Of a stretch of 38,209 nucleotides of DNA, positions 37,382 to 38,209 are shown in pieces; within the stretch, counting starts at the first letter, position 1, and the number at the start of each line of letters is the position of its first letter. The stretch is from assembly GCA_030372965.1 (NCBI GenBank), contig JAUCQC010000144.1, positions 1-38,209 on the forward strand. The letters are read 5' to 3'. The notes beneath the pieces are model-generated. The model made no database searches. It was given only the letters and a program-made list of their open reading frames with translations, and was not told the origin of the DNA. The DNA comes from a bacterium. GTDB taxonomy: Bacteria; Zhuqueibacterota; QNDG01; DTFT01. Made by a program: the position numbers and the translations under genes.

Positions 37382-38209
37382 GGCGGGCCCGATCCGGGAC
37401 TAATCCCATATTTTTCAAGTTTATAGTAGAGCGCGCTTTCCTTGATGTTCAGCAGTTTGGCCGCTCTGGCCTTGACGCCGCCGGACAGGCTCATGGCTTT
37501 TTCAAGCAGCCGTCTCTCAACCGCTTCCAGCGTGGCGTCCAGATCCATGCCGTCCTTCGCAACATCCATGCCTTCAAGTCCGGACGAGAGAAAAGAAAGA
37601 TTCTCCGATCCGATCCGATTGTCATCCGAAAGGACCAGCGCCCGTTCCAGAACATTCTCCAGTTCACGCACATTGCCGGGCCAGTCATAGGATTCGAGAA
37701 TGCGGAGGCCATCCTCGGAGAGGGTGACTCCGGGCTTCCGCATCTGCGAGGACATCCTGCGGATGAAATGATCGGCCAGAAGCCGTATGTCCTCCCGCCG
37801 TTCCCGTAGCGGCGGAAGCCGCACCGGCAGTATGTGGAGCCGGTAATACAGGTCCTCGCGGAAGCGTCCCGCCTTCACCTCGGCCTGCAGGTCCCGGTGG
37901 GTGGCGGCGATGATGCGCACGTCGACGCGGATCGTCTCCTCCCCGCCCACCCGCTCGAATTCGCGCTCCTGCAGGACGCGGAGCAGTTTGACCTGGGTGG
38001 AGGGCGTGATGTCGCCGATCTCGTCCAGGAAAAGCGTGCCCCCGTCGGCGAGCTCGAACCGTCCCCGTTTCTGGCGGATCGCGCCCGTGAACGCGCCTTT
38101 CTCGTGGCCGAACAGCTCGCTTTCGAGCAGCGTCTCCGGCAGGGCGGCACAGTTGATGGCGATGAAGGGCTTGTCGCGCCGCGGCGAGTTCGCGTGGATG
38201 TGGCGGGCC
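37378..38209 (-). CDS. sigma-54 dependent activator, NtrC/Fis family (5' truncated)
   Basis: The last 276 residues of an enhancer-binding activator that opens sigma-54 promoters by ATP hydrolysis. The gene runs off the right edge, so the Walker A motif and any receiver or sensor domain are missing. Seen: [20 protein letters not shown], the sigma-54 contact loop GAFTGA, Walker [12 protein letters not shown], the sensor and arginine-finger region ([17 protein letters not shown], then [20 protein letters not shown]), and a C-terminal Fis-type helix-turn-helix ([20 protein letters not shown], then [11 protein letters not shown]). All motifs in the visible part are intact, so it is cut only by the window. 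It is the upstream gene of the coiled-coil/barrel/lipoprotein/serpin operon and overlaps the next gene by 4 bases. Whether it is a response regulator cannot be told. Confidence 0.93.
   Translation of the reverse strand, partial: ARHIHANSPRRDKPFIAINCAALPETLLESELFGHEKGAFTGAIRQKRGRFELADGGTLFLDEIGDITPSTQVKLLRVLQEREFERVGGEETIRVDVRIIAATHRDLQAEVKAGRFREDLYYRLHILPVRLPPLRERREDIRLLADHFIRRMSSQMRKPGVTLSEDGLRILESYDWPGNVRELENVLERALVLSDDNRIGSENLSFLSSGLEGMDVAKDGMDLDATLEAVERRLLEKAMSLSGGVKARAAKLLNIKESALYYKLEKYGISPGSGPP

Overview
The window looks like one end of a contig from a GC-rich (roughly 60% or more by eye), uncultured-type bacterium of the broad FCB group (Bacteroidetes-like relatives such as KSB1, Zixibacteria, Latescibacterota or Marinimicrobia; I cannot place it more finely from sequence alone). 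The reasons are several secreted proteins ending in the FlgD-like 'NYPNPFN' C-terminal sorting module of type IX secretion (T9SS) cargo, a PorV/PorQ-type outer-membrane protein, a SusC-like TonB receptor with a carboxypeptidase-regulatory-like N-terminal domain, Reg_prop/Y_Y_Y sensor kinases and many lipoproteins. Conventional sigma-70-like promoters (TTGACA, 17 bp, TATAAT) and good Shine-Dalgarno sequences are visible. Bases 5-38 are a Nextera transposase adapter, so this is an untrimmed end of a metagenome or isolate assembly. No tRNA, rRNA, CRISPR array or transposase gene was found.

Layout. 0.1-1.1 kb: a DUF3467 protein and a small outer-membrane barrel protein on the minus strand behind a consensus promoter. 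1.4-5.5 kb: an RlmD-family rRNA methyltransferase, a secreted CocE/NonD hydrolase and an O6-alkylguanine DNA repair protein (Ogt). 5.7-12.5 kb: a 1060-residue PKD-domain secreted protein, a phosphomannomutase/phosphoglucomutase, the PrmC release-factor methyltransferase (with a start-codon puzzle) and a glycerophosphodiester phosphodiesterase. 12.6-21.5 kb: a minus-strand transcription unit, LacI-family regulator, TonB-dependent receptor, T9SS-type secreted protein, PorV/PorQ protein, IPT-domain lipoprotein, with a perfect LacI-type operator placed on the promoter start site. 21.6-23.6 kb: two tandem paralogous YD-repeat-like lipoproteins. 23.7-26.4 kb: a Tat-exported Gfo/Idh/MocA oxidoreductase and a WYL regulator. 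26.5-27.4 kb: two zinc-ribbon proteins and a small membrane protein. 27.7-33.4 kb: a 14-blade Reg_prop hybrid-type sensor kinase and a secreted M30-like metalloprotease. 33.4 kb to the right edge: a minus-strand operon of a sigma-54 activator (truncated by the edge), a secreted coiled-coil protein, an outer-membrane barrel, a lipoprotein and a lipoprotein serpin.

How the genes may work together (inference): the LacI unit looks like a nutrient-uptake locus in which the repressor controls a receptor and its secreted and surface partners. The sigma-54 operon looks like an envelope module that ends in a protease inhibitor, facing a secreted protease across a shared bidirectional terminator. Between genes the genome carries short tandem repeats of 7 bp (GTTCNNN/GGTTNCG), about 10 bp (ATCCGTGnnn) and 8 bp (GTTnGAAC), some in inverted pairs; these are the main non-coding structure of the window.
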